Source of the DNA: Hoskinsella mucinilytica
Lineage (GTDB): Bacteria > Bacillota_I > Bacilli_A > Erysipelotrichales > Erysipelotrichaceae
Length of the DNA stretch: 64,000 nucleotides
Direction of reading: 5' to 3'
NCBI RefSeq assembly: GCF_045223415.1
Contig: NZ_JBEQZJ010000008.1
Location: 1-64,000 of the forward strand
Part shown: one piece after another, positions 46,301-55,600 of the stretch
How positions within the stretch are numbered: position 1 is the stretch's first letter
How the letters are laid out: the number at the start of each line of letters is the position of its first letter
Position numbers and translations under genes: made by a program
The notes under the pieces: model-generated
What the model was told of the DNA's origin: nothing
Seen by the model: only the letters and a program-made list of their open reading frames with translations
Databases searched by the model: none

Positions 46301-49300
46301 GAATATCTATGGAACTGCGATAATAGCTAGGTGTATCCAATAATTGATACATGAATTCTTTATAGAGTTCTCTTGGTATCCATGTTGTTCCAAGACGTAC
46401 ACTAATATCTCCTGCTTTGATGGGTTCCGGCTGAACCTGTTCCAACGCAGTTACATTCATCTGATAAAGTTGTGGTTCTTTCATTGCTGCATGTTTTGCA
46501 TAAATCAGTTTCTCTCTCACATTTCCTGATAGATATTCATCAGCTGTTTCATACACAGGATTGCCATTTTCATCTTTCTTCTCAGGATTTGGATAAATAA
46601 CTCCATTTAAACTCTGTATAAGTTCTGGCTCTTCCATTTCAGATATTTGTGTCATAAATGAAAAATCAACATGACCTTTTTCTGACATACAGACAATTAG
46701 AGCTTCATTTGCTGATTTTACAGAAGCAAGCTGTTTGCGAGGTTTTATGGTTCGTTTATAAAAAATATCTGCTTTTTTCTTCAATGTCTTATCTTCATTC
46801 AAGACTTCTAACGAGCAAATTAGGTTGTAAGAACTGTCATCCTGAAATGCTTGTTTATTTCCTCGACTATTCAATAAATCATATTTGTTGGTAAAAGAAT
46901 CATAAAGGTCATGAAGCTGTGTCTGCTGCTGTTCTATCTTATCCTGTGGATCATCATCTGTCTGATATACAATGAGCTGTCGCATGGCATCACGAATTTG
47001 AATCATGCCTCGTATACGATTTTCTCCTGTTTTTGAGGTAGTGTACGGATACATCCTACTATTCTCACGATAATAGATAGTTCCATCTACGATACAGTAA
47101 CTGTAATTACGTACTGTCGGATCTGCGGGAATGGATTGATCTTCTTCATCCACATATAACGAGGAAGCCATGGATATATCTGATTTGATATTACTCATTG
47201 CATCTTCAAGCAGCTGTTTAATATCTGCATTTTCATAAGGCTTGCAAGAAGTAGATACACCATACTGTGAAGGTTCTTCCACCATCGTACCCAAGCACAT
47301 CTCAGGATGATTGACAAAATATGAATTCATGACGATACCATCCTTATTGCTCATGACATCCAGCCATTCAGGTTCATCAACAAATGGTCTTTCTCGTTTT
47401 TGTAGAAATAAAATATCACTGGTCACTCTTGTGCCTGCATTTAATGAAAAGGTATCATCAGGCAGACGGATTGCGCCCAATAGATCAGCACGCTGAGCAA
47501 TATACTTTCGTACGTTCCTATTTTTCTTGTCCATTGTGAATTTAGAAGTCAGAAATACAACAATACCACCAACCTTGACTTTATCTAGTGCCTTAGCGAA
47601 GAAATAATCATGAATCATGAAGTGCTGCTGATTGTATTTAGGATCATATACCGGTAATTGACCATAAGGAACGTTGCCAACCACTGCATCGAACAGATTA
47701 TCAGATAGTTCTGTCTGTTCAAATCCCTTTATATCAATTGTTGCCTTTTGATATAGTTGCTGGGCAATTCTACCTGAAATTGAGTCAAGTTCTACACCAT
47801 AAAAATTGCAATCCATACCTTCCGGCTGCATCCCCATAAAATTTCCAATACCACAAGATGGTTCCAGCAGGTTTCCTTCTTTCAATCCCATATCCATCAG
47901 CTTTTGATAAATTGCTTCTATGATGATTGGAGGTGTATAAAAGGCAGTTAGAGTAGATTCTCTCGCTGCCTTGTATTCTGTATCATTCAATACTGCTTTC
48001 AATTCTTCATATTCGTTTTTCCACTTTTCTTTGGTGTCATCAAATGCATCTGCCAAGGCACCCCATCCTACATAGTTTGATAGGACTTGCTGTTCTTCAG
48101 GAGTAGCTAATCGCTGTTCCTGTTCCAGCTGTTTTAACAGTTTTATTGCGGATACATTATTTTGATATTTCTCTTTCAATCCACCTGAGCCTAAGCTATC
48201 ATCGGTAATTTGGTAGTTGCGACGTTCTGTATCAGATACATTAGGATATAGTTTCCTAGGAATGATGATTTCTTTCTCATTTCTAGGCATATCAACGAAC
48301 GTTTCTTTTTGAGTTGGTTTTGTTTCTATATTTTCTTGATATGGTATCAAGGTAGTCAAAGTTTTAGCTATGGTTTCTCTTGAACTTAATATTGGCTCAT
48401 ATGGCGTGTAAATTTTCGGTGCTTTCTTCTCAACACGAAAAAATGGTCTGTTTTGATCATAAAGATAACCATTACGATAATCATGAAGAATCGCTTTCTC
48501 AAAATCCTCAATATCTACTTCTATCATTCCATCTCCATCATAACTATCGGAGAATAGATTTAAGATAACTTCATCTTCATCAACCACTTCAATTTTTCCA
48601 TAGATCTGTTTATTCTCATATTGAAAGAAAACAATATCTCCGTCATTATAACGTGGCTGTTCATTTGAAATTACTGGATCATACGAATATCCTGATTCAC
48701 TGTTTTTTGTTAGGTCACTGCCTTTTCTTTCCGCATACAGCATACTGATTTCTTCACGAAGAATCATTGCCTTATCAAACAGTGGATTTTCTATTTGTTC
48801 ATAAACTATTTTATTCAGAAATAAGATTAAATCTTCTAACCCTCCTATATCATTTAGCATCATTTGGGTATCAGAAACCGCTGCTTCAAAATCCGTTTCT
48901 TGATACTGATTCTTGAAATTGTTTGGATCATATTCTGCCATAAACGTAGTCAAAGTTTTGGCTATGGTTTCTCTTGCACTTAATATCGGCTCGTATGGCG
49001 TGTAAATTGTCGGTTCTTTCTTCTCATGAAAAAGAGAATACGTTCCATAATAGAACTCCAATACATGGGATAATTCCTCATTCATCTGTTCATGATATTG
49101 TGAACCTTCCTCAGTATTGCGAAGTGCAATATGCATTAGATCCAAAACATGCTCTATGTTATCTTTTTTACTAAGGAATGAGAACAATGCCTTATCTTCA
49201 TTAAAGAACCCGTAAGCTATGCGATAAGGGCGGATATTATGAAATGGCAGATGATAAAAGAAATTCTCGATTTCCATTGTAATCGTATGTCGCTCATGAT

Positions 49301-51926
49301 CTTCCATACCTGCTTTTTCTTCTGTTGTAAGATATTTATCATGTGCAATCAAATAAGCAATTCTATCTGCCACATCTTTCCATTTCAACAATGTCTTTGC
49401 ATAGGGCTTATTATAAGAACCGGTTTTGATTTCAATTCCTTTGCTGTCAGACAAGTATCTATTATTTCCTGCCATTCCCCAAATATTTTTCAAGAATTTT
49501 ATACGCTCTTTTTTATCATTATGATTTCTGTAAAATGATAACGTATCATACTTTTGATTGGTGCGATGCTCAGCAGTCAAGACTTCATCAATTGTATCCT
49601 GTGTAATAAAATATGCATAATCAGGTTCATGATAATCTGCTGCACGAAAATCTAAATGAGGAATCGCTATATATTCCATAGCAGTGATCATTTTATCCGG
49701 TGTATACTGTTTCCAGTTCATGAGATCGTGATTCTGCTGATAAGCTTGATTGAATTCAAATAAATCCTGTAACGTTCGATCATAAAAATCTTTTGTCTTG
49801 AGAAGCTCAGCTACTTTAGGCGGACCATCAACAAATCCCATATGATAATATTCTCGAAGCTCCATCATATGGTCACTAACTTCAAAATTCATGTTTTGAC
49901 ACATATACAATAGCTTTACAGATATATCTTTATATTCATAATCATTCAGCTTATCCAAATCTTCCTGTGGCATATAGCGTCCTGTTTCCAACAGATTACG
50001 AATACCTTTTGACACATCCTCCCAGCTTAATGATTGTTTATCAAATGACGTAACGATTCCTTTTCCCCATGAAATGTGAATACCATCCCCATCCCATGTA
50101 TAGGCAACATGCTTATTGTCGATGATAAAACCATTGCTGCCTTTTTTATATAAATTCTTCAGCATTTGGACATTCTCTTTTATTGGTAAATCAAGTGATA
50201 GAAATAATGCAATTTGTATCTTAGAATCCCGTTCTTCTGTACCTTCTGCCAGTACCGCATCTACGATATGCTGAGGCATAGAAAAGGGGAGCTTTTCTTT
50301 ATTTTCAGCTGGTTCAAAAGATTCTATTTCAAATAGGTTCAATTGCTGTTCCTGTGTAGAAAGAAGTGGCTTTATAGGAATAGAAACCCATGCATTTCGT
50401 TGAATCATATCCTCTGTATATGCAGTAATAACATCCCATGTAACATACCCTTCAAACTTCGGATTAAGATAACTTCCTTTCCAGACCCTTAACATATCTT
50501 TTTCTTCACTGCGTTGAAATCCAAGTCTTTCTTCTTGATACAGAAATTCAATGATTGTGGTGGTAAAACTTTCTTTGATATAAGCAAGGCGATGTTCCTT
50601 ATCATCAAAGAACTGAAAAACTGTTTGAATATCTTTATTCTTGTGGGAACGGAAACGGTCATATTTGAGAAGTTCCTCAAACTCATCTTGCGTAAAAAAA
50701 GCAGGTATGGAAGACTTCGTACCTGCAGTTTCTGTATTTAAATGAAGATCAGTTCTTTCTTGATCAGTTCGTGAATCGTTTCCTCGATGTTGTTCATCTG
50801 ACGTATCCATTCCATTTGGTTGACTTCCTTGAGTTGCTCGTTGACTCCCATCTTTTCCTTCATCTGCGTCATCAGCTGTTCTTTGCGTCGATTGGCTGTC
50901 TTGTCTATCTCCATTAGATGTTGATTCAAGGTCTGTGTTGTCAAATAATTCGTAAACAGAATCGGATGGTGTTCCTTGAGATATTTTCTCCTCATCAATC
51001 CGTACTTGCCTAACTCCACCGTCTTCTCCGGTTTCAATGTGAGATTGGGTATCTGATACTCTCCCATCTGTATATAATTTAGTTCCATATGATTCCTGAC
51101 TCCTTTCCATCGTGGTTTCTTTTTCATCTTCATTGTAGTTTTTTACAGACTCATCGGCAAATGTGCGATTCTCATTGCGTTCTAACAACAATACCGTTCT
51201 TCTGTTTTCGTTGATAATCATCTGCGACATATCTTTCACTGGCACACCAACTGCATTGATACTAGTTCCCGTAAACAATGAAATCTGTCGCAAGTCATCT
51301 TCACTGATATAATCCTCTGCATGAATACCACAACGAGTCAACACAGCATAAGCAACACTGGCATTGATAACATTTTGATAAATGATTGCTGTATTCTGTT
51401 CATCTAGTTCCTCAAGCATAGTTCCTTCTTTACAGTATTGTAAATCATTTAAATAATCTTTGATATTATCCTCTACGATGTTAGCTGTTGAGGATAGGAT
51501 TGCGGAAACGAGTTTATCCTTTTGATTTAATGGACCGAATTTATCTATCAGTGTTTCTATGACTTCTGTTTCATATTCCAATTTCATATTCCACACAGGA
51601 ACCTGACGATGTTGTTTTGATGCTCTCGTGTCTGATATATCAAAATAATATTTTAGTCTTGCGTTCCCCTGATATTCGTCATCAAATACTGCGATACCTT
51701 TTGAACCGCTTTTAATCCACAATCCATAGCGCCGGTTCCAATCTTCCATTTCCAACACTGCGGTAGCATCAGGTCGCTGTGCATAGATCATGACCATATC
51801 GCTAAAGGGTAAACGATAGTTTTTACATGCTACTTTCAAAAACGCAGTCCAGTTTTTCTCATCTTTTGTGATTCGTTTTAATGTTTCTTGATATAGTTGT
51901 GTTGCCTCTTCATATCGAATTGCCAT
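43395..51926 (-). CDS. giant helicase / N6-adenine DNA-methylase protein
   Basis: 2843 residues from ATG 51926 (AAAGGAGGTG upstream). The N-terminus is an ArdC-like/YodL-type region. A low-complexity Asp/Gln-rich segment follows (about 270-420). An N6-methylase is at about 1330-1500, with EPSCGIGNF for cofactor binding and NVPYG as the catalytic motif. An SNF2-type helicase follows: GAGKT (about 2025), VDEADLF (about 2190), and PWRPRDLEQRRGRGIRQG (about 2530). Such proteins are hallmark of this ICE group, thought to modify and unwind element DNA. A segment with IYTPYEPILS is duplicated (about 975 and 1175). Confidence 0.9.
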   Translation of the reverse strand: MAIRYEEATQLYQETLKRITKDEKNWTAFLKVACKNYRLPFSDMVMIYAQRPDATAVLEMEDWNRRYGLWIKSGSKGIAVFDDEYQGNARLKYYFDISDTRASKQHRQVPVWNMKLEYETEVIETLIDKFGPLNQKDKLVSAILSSTANIVEDNIKDYLNDLQYCKEGTMLEELDEQNTAIIYQNVINASVAYAVLTRCGIHAEDYISEDDLRQISLFTGTSINAVGVPVKDMSQMIINENRRTVLLLERNENRTFADESVKNYNEDEKETTMERSQESYGTKLYTDGRVSDTQSHIETGEDGGVRQVRIDEEKISQGTPSDSVYELFDNTDLESTSNGDRQDSQSTQRTADDADEGKDGSQRATQGSQPNGMDTSDEQHRGNDSRTDQERTDLHLNTETAGTKSSIPAFFTQDEFEELLKYDRFRSHKNKDIQTVFQFFDDKEHRLAYIKESFTTTIIEFLYQEERLGFQRSEEKDMLRVWKGSYLNPKFEGYVTWDVITAYTEDMIQRNAWVSIPIKPLLSTQEQQLNLFEIESFEPAENKEKLPFSMPQHIVDAVLAEGTEERDSKIQIALFLSLDLPIKENVQMLKNLYKKGSNGFIIDNKHVAYTWDGDGIHISWGKGIVTSFDKQSLSWEDVSKGIRNLLETGRYMPQEDLDKLNDYEYKDISVKLLYMCQNMNFEVSDHMMELREYYHMGFVDGPPKVAELLKTKDFYDRTLQDLFEFNQAYQQNHDLMNWKQYTPDKMITAMEYIAIPHLDFRAADYHEPDYAYFITQDTIDEVLTAEHRTNQKYDTLSFYRNHNDKKERIKFLKNIWGMAGNNRYLSDSKGIEIKTGSYNKPYAKTLLKWKDVADRIAYLIAHDKYLTTEEKAGMEDHERHTITMEIENFFYHLPFHNIRPYRIAYGFFNEDKALFSFLSKKDNIEHVLDLMHIALRNTEEGSQYHEQMNEELSHVLEFYYGTYSLFHEKKEPTIYTPYEPILSARETIAKTLTTFMAEYDPNNFKNQYQETDFEAAVSDTQMMLNDIGGLEDLILFLNKIVYEQIENPLFDKAMILREEISMLYAERKGSDLTKNSESGYSYDPVISNEQPRYNDGDIVFFQYENKQIYGKIEVVDEDEVILNLFSDSYDGDGMIEVDIEDFEKAILHDYRNGYLYDQNRPFFRVEKKAPKIYTPYEPILSSRETIAKTLTTLIPYQENIETKPTQKETFVDMPRNEKEIIIPRKLYPNVSDTERRNYQITDDSLGSGGLKEKYQNNVSAIKLLKQLEQEQRLATPEEQQVLSNYVGWGALADAFDDTKEKWKNEYEELKAVLNDTEYKAARESTLTAFYTPPIIIEAIYQKLMDMGLKEGNLLEPSCGIGNFMGMQPEGMDCNFYGVELDSISGRIAQQLYQKATIDIKGFEQTELSDNLFDAVVGNVPYGQLPVYDPKYNQQHFMIHDYFFAKALDKVKVGGIVVFLTSKFTMDKKNRNVRKYIAQRADLLGAIRLPDDTFSLNAGTRVTSDILFLQKRERPFVDEPEWLDVMSNKDGIVMNSYFVNHPEMCLGTMVEEPSQYGVSTSCKPYENADIKQLLEDAMSNIKSDISMASSLYVDEEDQSIPADPTVRNYSYCIVDGTIYYRENSRMYPYTTSKTGENRIRGMIQIRDAMRQLIVYQTDDDPQDKIEQQQTQLHDLYDSFTNKYDLLNSRGNKQAFQDDSSYNLICSLEVLNEDKTLKKKADIFYKRTIKPRKQLASVKSANEALIVCMSEKGHVDFSFMTQISEMEEPELIQSLNGVIYPNPEKKDENGNPVYETADEYLSGNVREKLIYAKHAAMKEPQLYQMNVTALEQVQPEPIKAGDISVRLGTTWIPRELYKEFMYQLLDTPSYYRSSIDIQFVTSTQEWNVTRKSLDCGVKATKSFGTHRVNAYKIIENTLNLRDVKVFDKTTDENGKEVRVLNKKETAIAQDKQDLIKSEFSNWIWKDPERREQLCTIYNERFNSIRNRTYDGSHLSFIGMNPDITLRKHQVDAIARILYGGNTLLAHSVGAGKTFEMIAAGMESKRLGFCSKPLYVVPNNIIGDFASDFYRLYPSANVLVATTDTLSKANRHKFFARIAAGDWDGVIITHSQFIKMPISAERQRIQIRNQVEEISNNIKMLKESDGERFTIKQLEKMKYQLSSKLDKLNDSTKKDDILCFEQLGIDMLFVDEADLFKNLFLYSKMRNVSGISQTDSQRASDLFMKTQYLNELTGYRGVVFATGTAISNSMAELYTMQRYLQYDVLKKNELESFDAWASTFGETVTAMELSPDGKGFKMKTRFSKFYNLPELMTMFREVADIQTPEMLNLPVPKVQFDIISVPASDEQEKMIKSLGERAEKIRNREVKPYEDNMLKITSDGRKLALDQRLMNPLLPEHEGSKVNACIEQVYKLWEDSADIKGTQLLFCDLSTPTADSKNINDDVIADSNDVSVFNNVYEEVKKKLVKKGIPSNEIAFIHDAKTDIQRKELFAKTRQGSVRILLGSTSKMGAGTNVQDLIVALHDLDCPWRPRDLEQRRGRGIRQGNINETVHVIRYVTEGTFDAYLYQTIEKKQQFISQVLTGKTPQRSMEEIDDAVMEYAAIKAIACGDPKIMERCNLEMEVNKLNTLKASYQNQIYELQDSILKTYPKQIALNKEIIQLTQKDILIRDQHPLLDGEEFIGMELGGVHYQDKAEAGNMLLLLCRKHTSSEPVLIGNYRGFDMKVSFNQFNAEYMLTLEHGWEYTISLGSDKSGNLTRINNALNGIEKIKEKAETTLSLVQSQLETAKIEVNKPFEHEDKLQEKSKRLAKLTIELKLDEKEPSIIDENEIDTVDDRETNRRSRQRER

Positions 51927-51957
51927 ATATGACACCTCCTTTGATCATTACATAATT

Positions 51958-52458
51958 TTATCTGCTAACATCTTTCTTTTGCGGTGTAGATAGTTCCTTG
52001 TTTTTTTCTCTTAACTCTGTCCGCATAGATTTTATCCCTCCAAGAAAACTTTTACAGAAGTTTTCTCGAACTTCTGTATCGCATTCTTGAAGAAAATCTA
52101 TATCAGAATTCTTTATTGCCCATATCGTATTGAATTTATCATCTAATGAGTTTTCCACAAGATTGCTCTGTGCATAGGAAAACACGTACTCTTTAAGCTT
52201 TGGATTTTGATCTAATGCATTCACTAAGTCAACCAATGTTATTTGGATAAAGGAATCGCTTCTCTGAATACCCCTATGATAATAATCTAGCTTAGATAAT
52301 TCTTCACGTATCTGCCATTTTTCAAATTTATTTCTAACAACAGGGGACTGTTGAATATCCTCTAGCGTATATTGTGAATACCGATTGATAAATTTTCTCG
52401 CTGAATCAAACTCCTTCTTTGTCATCAGATTACTAACTTCACTTGTTTTATCATTCAT
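51958..52458 (-). CDS. hypothetical protein upstream of the giant helicase gene
   Basis: 166 residues, acidic-helical, soluble, no recognised domain. ATG 52458 follows AAAGGATGG. It lies 31 bp ahead of the giant gene, so both are probably co-transcribed. Confidence 0.65.
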   Translation of the reverse strand: MNDKTSEVSNLMTKKEFDSARKFINRYSQYTLEDIQQSPVVRNKFEKWQIREELSKLDYYHRGIQRSDSFIQITLVDLVNALDQNPKLKEYVFSYAQSNLVENSLDDKFNTIWAIKNSDIDFLQECDTEVRENFCKSFLGGIKSMRTELREKNKELSTPQKKDVSR

Positions 52459-52500
52459 TTTTTATCCATCCTTTCTCTATACCGTTCTTTGGGTATGTAA

Positions 52501-52526
52501 AAGGGCGATTGAACTGCATCGCCCTT
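52501..52526 (-). terminator. terminator behind the adhesin operon
   Basis: AAGGGCGAT pairs with ATCGCCCTT over an 8-nt loop; four T residues follow on the minus strand. It separates the adhesin genes from the helicase operon. Confidence 0.7.
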
Positions 52527-52529
52527 ACG

Positions 52530-52628
52530 CTATTTCTTTTTATACTTTTGGTAAAACCTAACCTCCAAATAAATTCTAAGTGCCAGTATGGCTATCATGG
52601 CACCAAGCAATATCCATATACTATTCAT
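52530..52628 (-). CDS. 32-residue single-helix membrane protein coupled to the adhesin
   Basis: Product MNSIWILLGAMIAILALRIY followed by a basic tail (YQKYKKK). ATG 52628 overlaps the adhesin stop region (AATGAATAG), so it can be translated by re-initiation. It ends just before the terminator. Possibly an accessory of adhesin anchoring; function unknown. Confidence 0.55.
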   Translation of the reverse strand: MNSIWILLGAMIAILALRIYLEVRFYQKYKKK

Positions 52629-55600
52629 TATCATTCTTTTTTCTGTTTTTCAGATAAAGTAAAGAACCAATCACAAACAATGAAACACCAAAAAGTAACA
52701 CTGCTTTTGATGTGTCTGTTTCATCTCCTGTTTTTACAACTTCCTGTTTTCTTTCATCACTCATGGTTACTTTCATACCATCTTTTGCGACAAACGTGAT
52801 ACTTTCTGCCTTTTTATAACCATTTGGTGCAGTAATTTCTGTCATGACATATTCCTTGCCTTCAACAAGATAACGTATGATGTGGCTATCTTTTGTAGAT
52901 GTCCATTGATCAATGACCTCATTTGTTTTTTTGTCTGTTACAGTAATGATTGCACCCTCTAGTTCTCTTTTGTTTGTTATATCCACTTTACTAAACACAA
53001 TTTCTGTCGGTTTATTCTCGCATTTGATTTCAAGCTCCATACCATCAGTTGTTACTATCGCTTTATAAATATGATTGTTCAATGAATATCCATCAAGTTG
53101 CTCTGCTTCTTGAATATAGTAAGTTCCTAATTCTAGATCATTAAAATAGGCAACAGAATCATCGCCGGTCATTGCGGTTGCCACTACTTCTGACATATCT
53201 TCTTTTACAGAAAGATTGAAAGTAATTCCACTCATGATTTTTTCAGAATGAATGGTGTCTACTTTTCTCACTCTGACATTTCCTCGTGCCAGTTTGTTTT
53301 CTACTTTACCAGCATCTCCAATGTGAATCGTATAACAAGATACATCCTCTCCATGATAAGAAACTTCAAAATCATATTCCTTGTCATTCAGTTTGTACTG
53401 GCTGTTTGTTGCCAGTTCCTTGATGAAATAAACGCCATTTGGGAGGTCTGGTACATCGACAAGATGTCCCTGTTCGTCAATTCCTGTAGTCGCAATCATA
53501 GAGCTGTTTTTGATTGCTACTTGTTCCTTATAGTCGTAAATATCCTCACGAGCATAGATTCCAAAGACAACATCTTTATAGGCTTCTTCATTCTTAAAGT
53601 AGCTCTGTTGTTCCATAACTTTTTTCATATCAATATCAAAAGAAGGTCGTTTATTTTCAAGAATAGAAGTAACGATTTGAATGGTTGTTGATTGGTTATC
53701 CTCAATACTGAAATAATGTTTGTTTGTATCAGTAATATAACCATGTGGTGTCTTGCTCTCCAAATAATAATAGCGACCAACTGGAAGTTTCTTGCTTACT
53801 CTTGCTTCTAAATCACTCTCCAGTATCTGCACTTTTTCATTAGCTTTGTAATAGACGTTGTTGCCAATCTTAATATCCTCTGCTGCATAGATTGTGATTT
53901 CAGCATTTAGCAAGTTGGATTCATTCCAAACAGGGGAATATGTCGTACCAAATTCGTTTTGACCAGTAATGACCTGATTAAATATTTCTCCGGTCTTGTT
54001 CCATTTTAACGTTCCCATGACAAGTTCATCTTTCATTGTTACCTTTTGAATTTCACCAGTATCCTTGATTTTAAATTCAATATCATTCGTTAAAGCAAAG
54101 CCATAAGGGGAACTTTCCTCATGCAGAATATAGGTTTTATTGATTTCCAATCCCTTAATGAGATGTGGCTTAATACTTCCATCCTCATTTTCCCCATCTT
54201 GTCCTGATATCCAAGTATCAAAGATTTCTCCCTGTTGTTCTTTAGGATATACCGTTAATAATGCACCTTCTATTTCTGATTCATCTGTAATGTCTTGTTT
54301 GTATACTTCAACCTTCGTCATTTCATTTAAGACTTCGTTGCGATATTTAATGACTGGAATGCTCTGACCTTGATATGTTCCATCAACTTTTAAAACATCT
54401 TTGTTTGTCGCATAACCAATACTTGGTTTAATTTCTTTGATTTCATAAGTTGATAATGGATAATCAGCACTAAAATCAACAAGCCCCTTGGAATCAGATA
54501 TTGCTGTTTCAATCAGTGTTCCTTTTTCAACTACTACTTTGCCAGTTGCTGATTTAATATCTTTAGTTGCATAAACACCAAATGTTGATCCAGCTAATGG
54601 TTTCTTTGTTTCAGAGTCCTTTTTTATCACACTCATATCTAATTTTTGACGTTCATTGAAATAAGTCACAGAATCAAAAACAAGTTCAGTATTCTGATCT
54701 TCATATTCCAATTCTGCATACTGAATGTCATGAGTAATGATGAATCCATTAGGCGCTTTGATTTCTTCGACTTCCAGTTTTGATAATGGAAGTTTCTTTG
54801 AGGTGGCAACACCATCTTTTCCTGTTGTAATAGTATCCAATACCGTACCAGCTTTATACATGATGCTTCCATCTGCTGGATCAAGTACATCTTCTCTAGC
54901 ACGTACTTCGTAAATTGCACCTGCAATACCTTGCACTTCATAATGGAATTGGATGTTTCCGTTCTTATCCTTTCCAACCGAAGTGAGGACTTCTCCTTCT
55001 TTTTTTACAGATACCTGTCCTTTGACTTCTTTATTAGACATTTCTATCTCCACAACTGGCTCGCCATCTTCATCTTTCCCTGATACATTAGAAGAGGTAA
55101 TTTCAAAGACTTTGGATTCTTTTGCGATTACGAAATAATCTGGCGCTGTAATTTCTGTCAACTTATATTTAGAAGCAGGCAAAGGTACTGGTAGTTTTAC
55201 TTTTGCTTTGTCATAACTCTCGTTCTCTTCATAATTTTTATCAGAAGCAAAGAAATCCACTATTTTACTACCTATACTGATCCGATTATCTGAGTTCGTC
55301 GTAAATTCAGAATACCAGCTAGAGCCGACCTTCATGGAAATATAGCCATTGTCGTCGGTACGAATCGTTTTCTTTTTATAATTCGTTATAGCCTTTTCAT
55401 CTTCATCTAACATCTGTACCTTGAATGTTGCATAATTGAGTGATACGTTTTTACCTGTTTCCGCATCTTTCTTCACAACTTGCACATAAGAATCAAATGG
55501 ACGGTTGTTGATGTAGAAATGCACACTTTCATCCGTAGAGGAACCAATGTGATTACCTTTTTCATCTTCACCATAGACGTAAGTCTGTCCGTCGGTTGTT

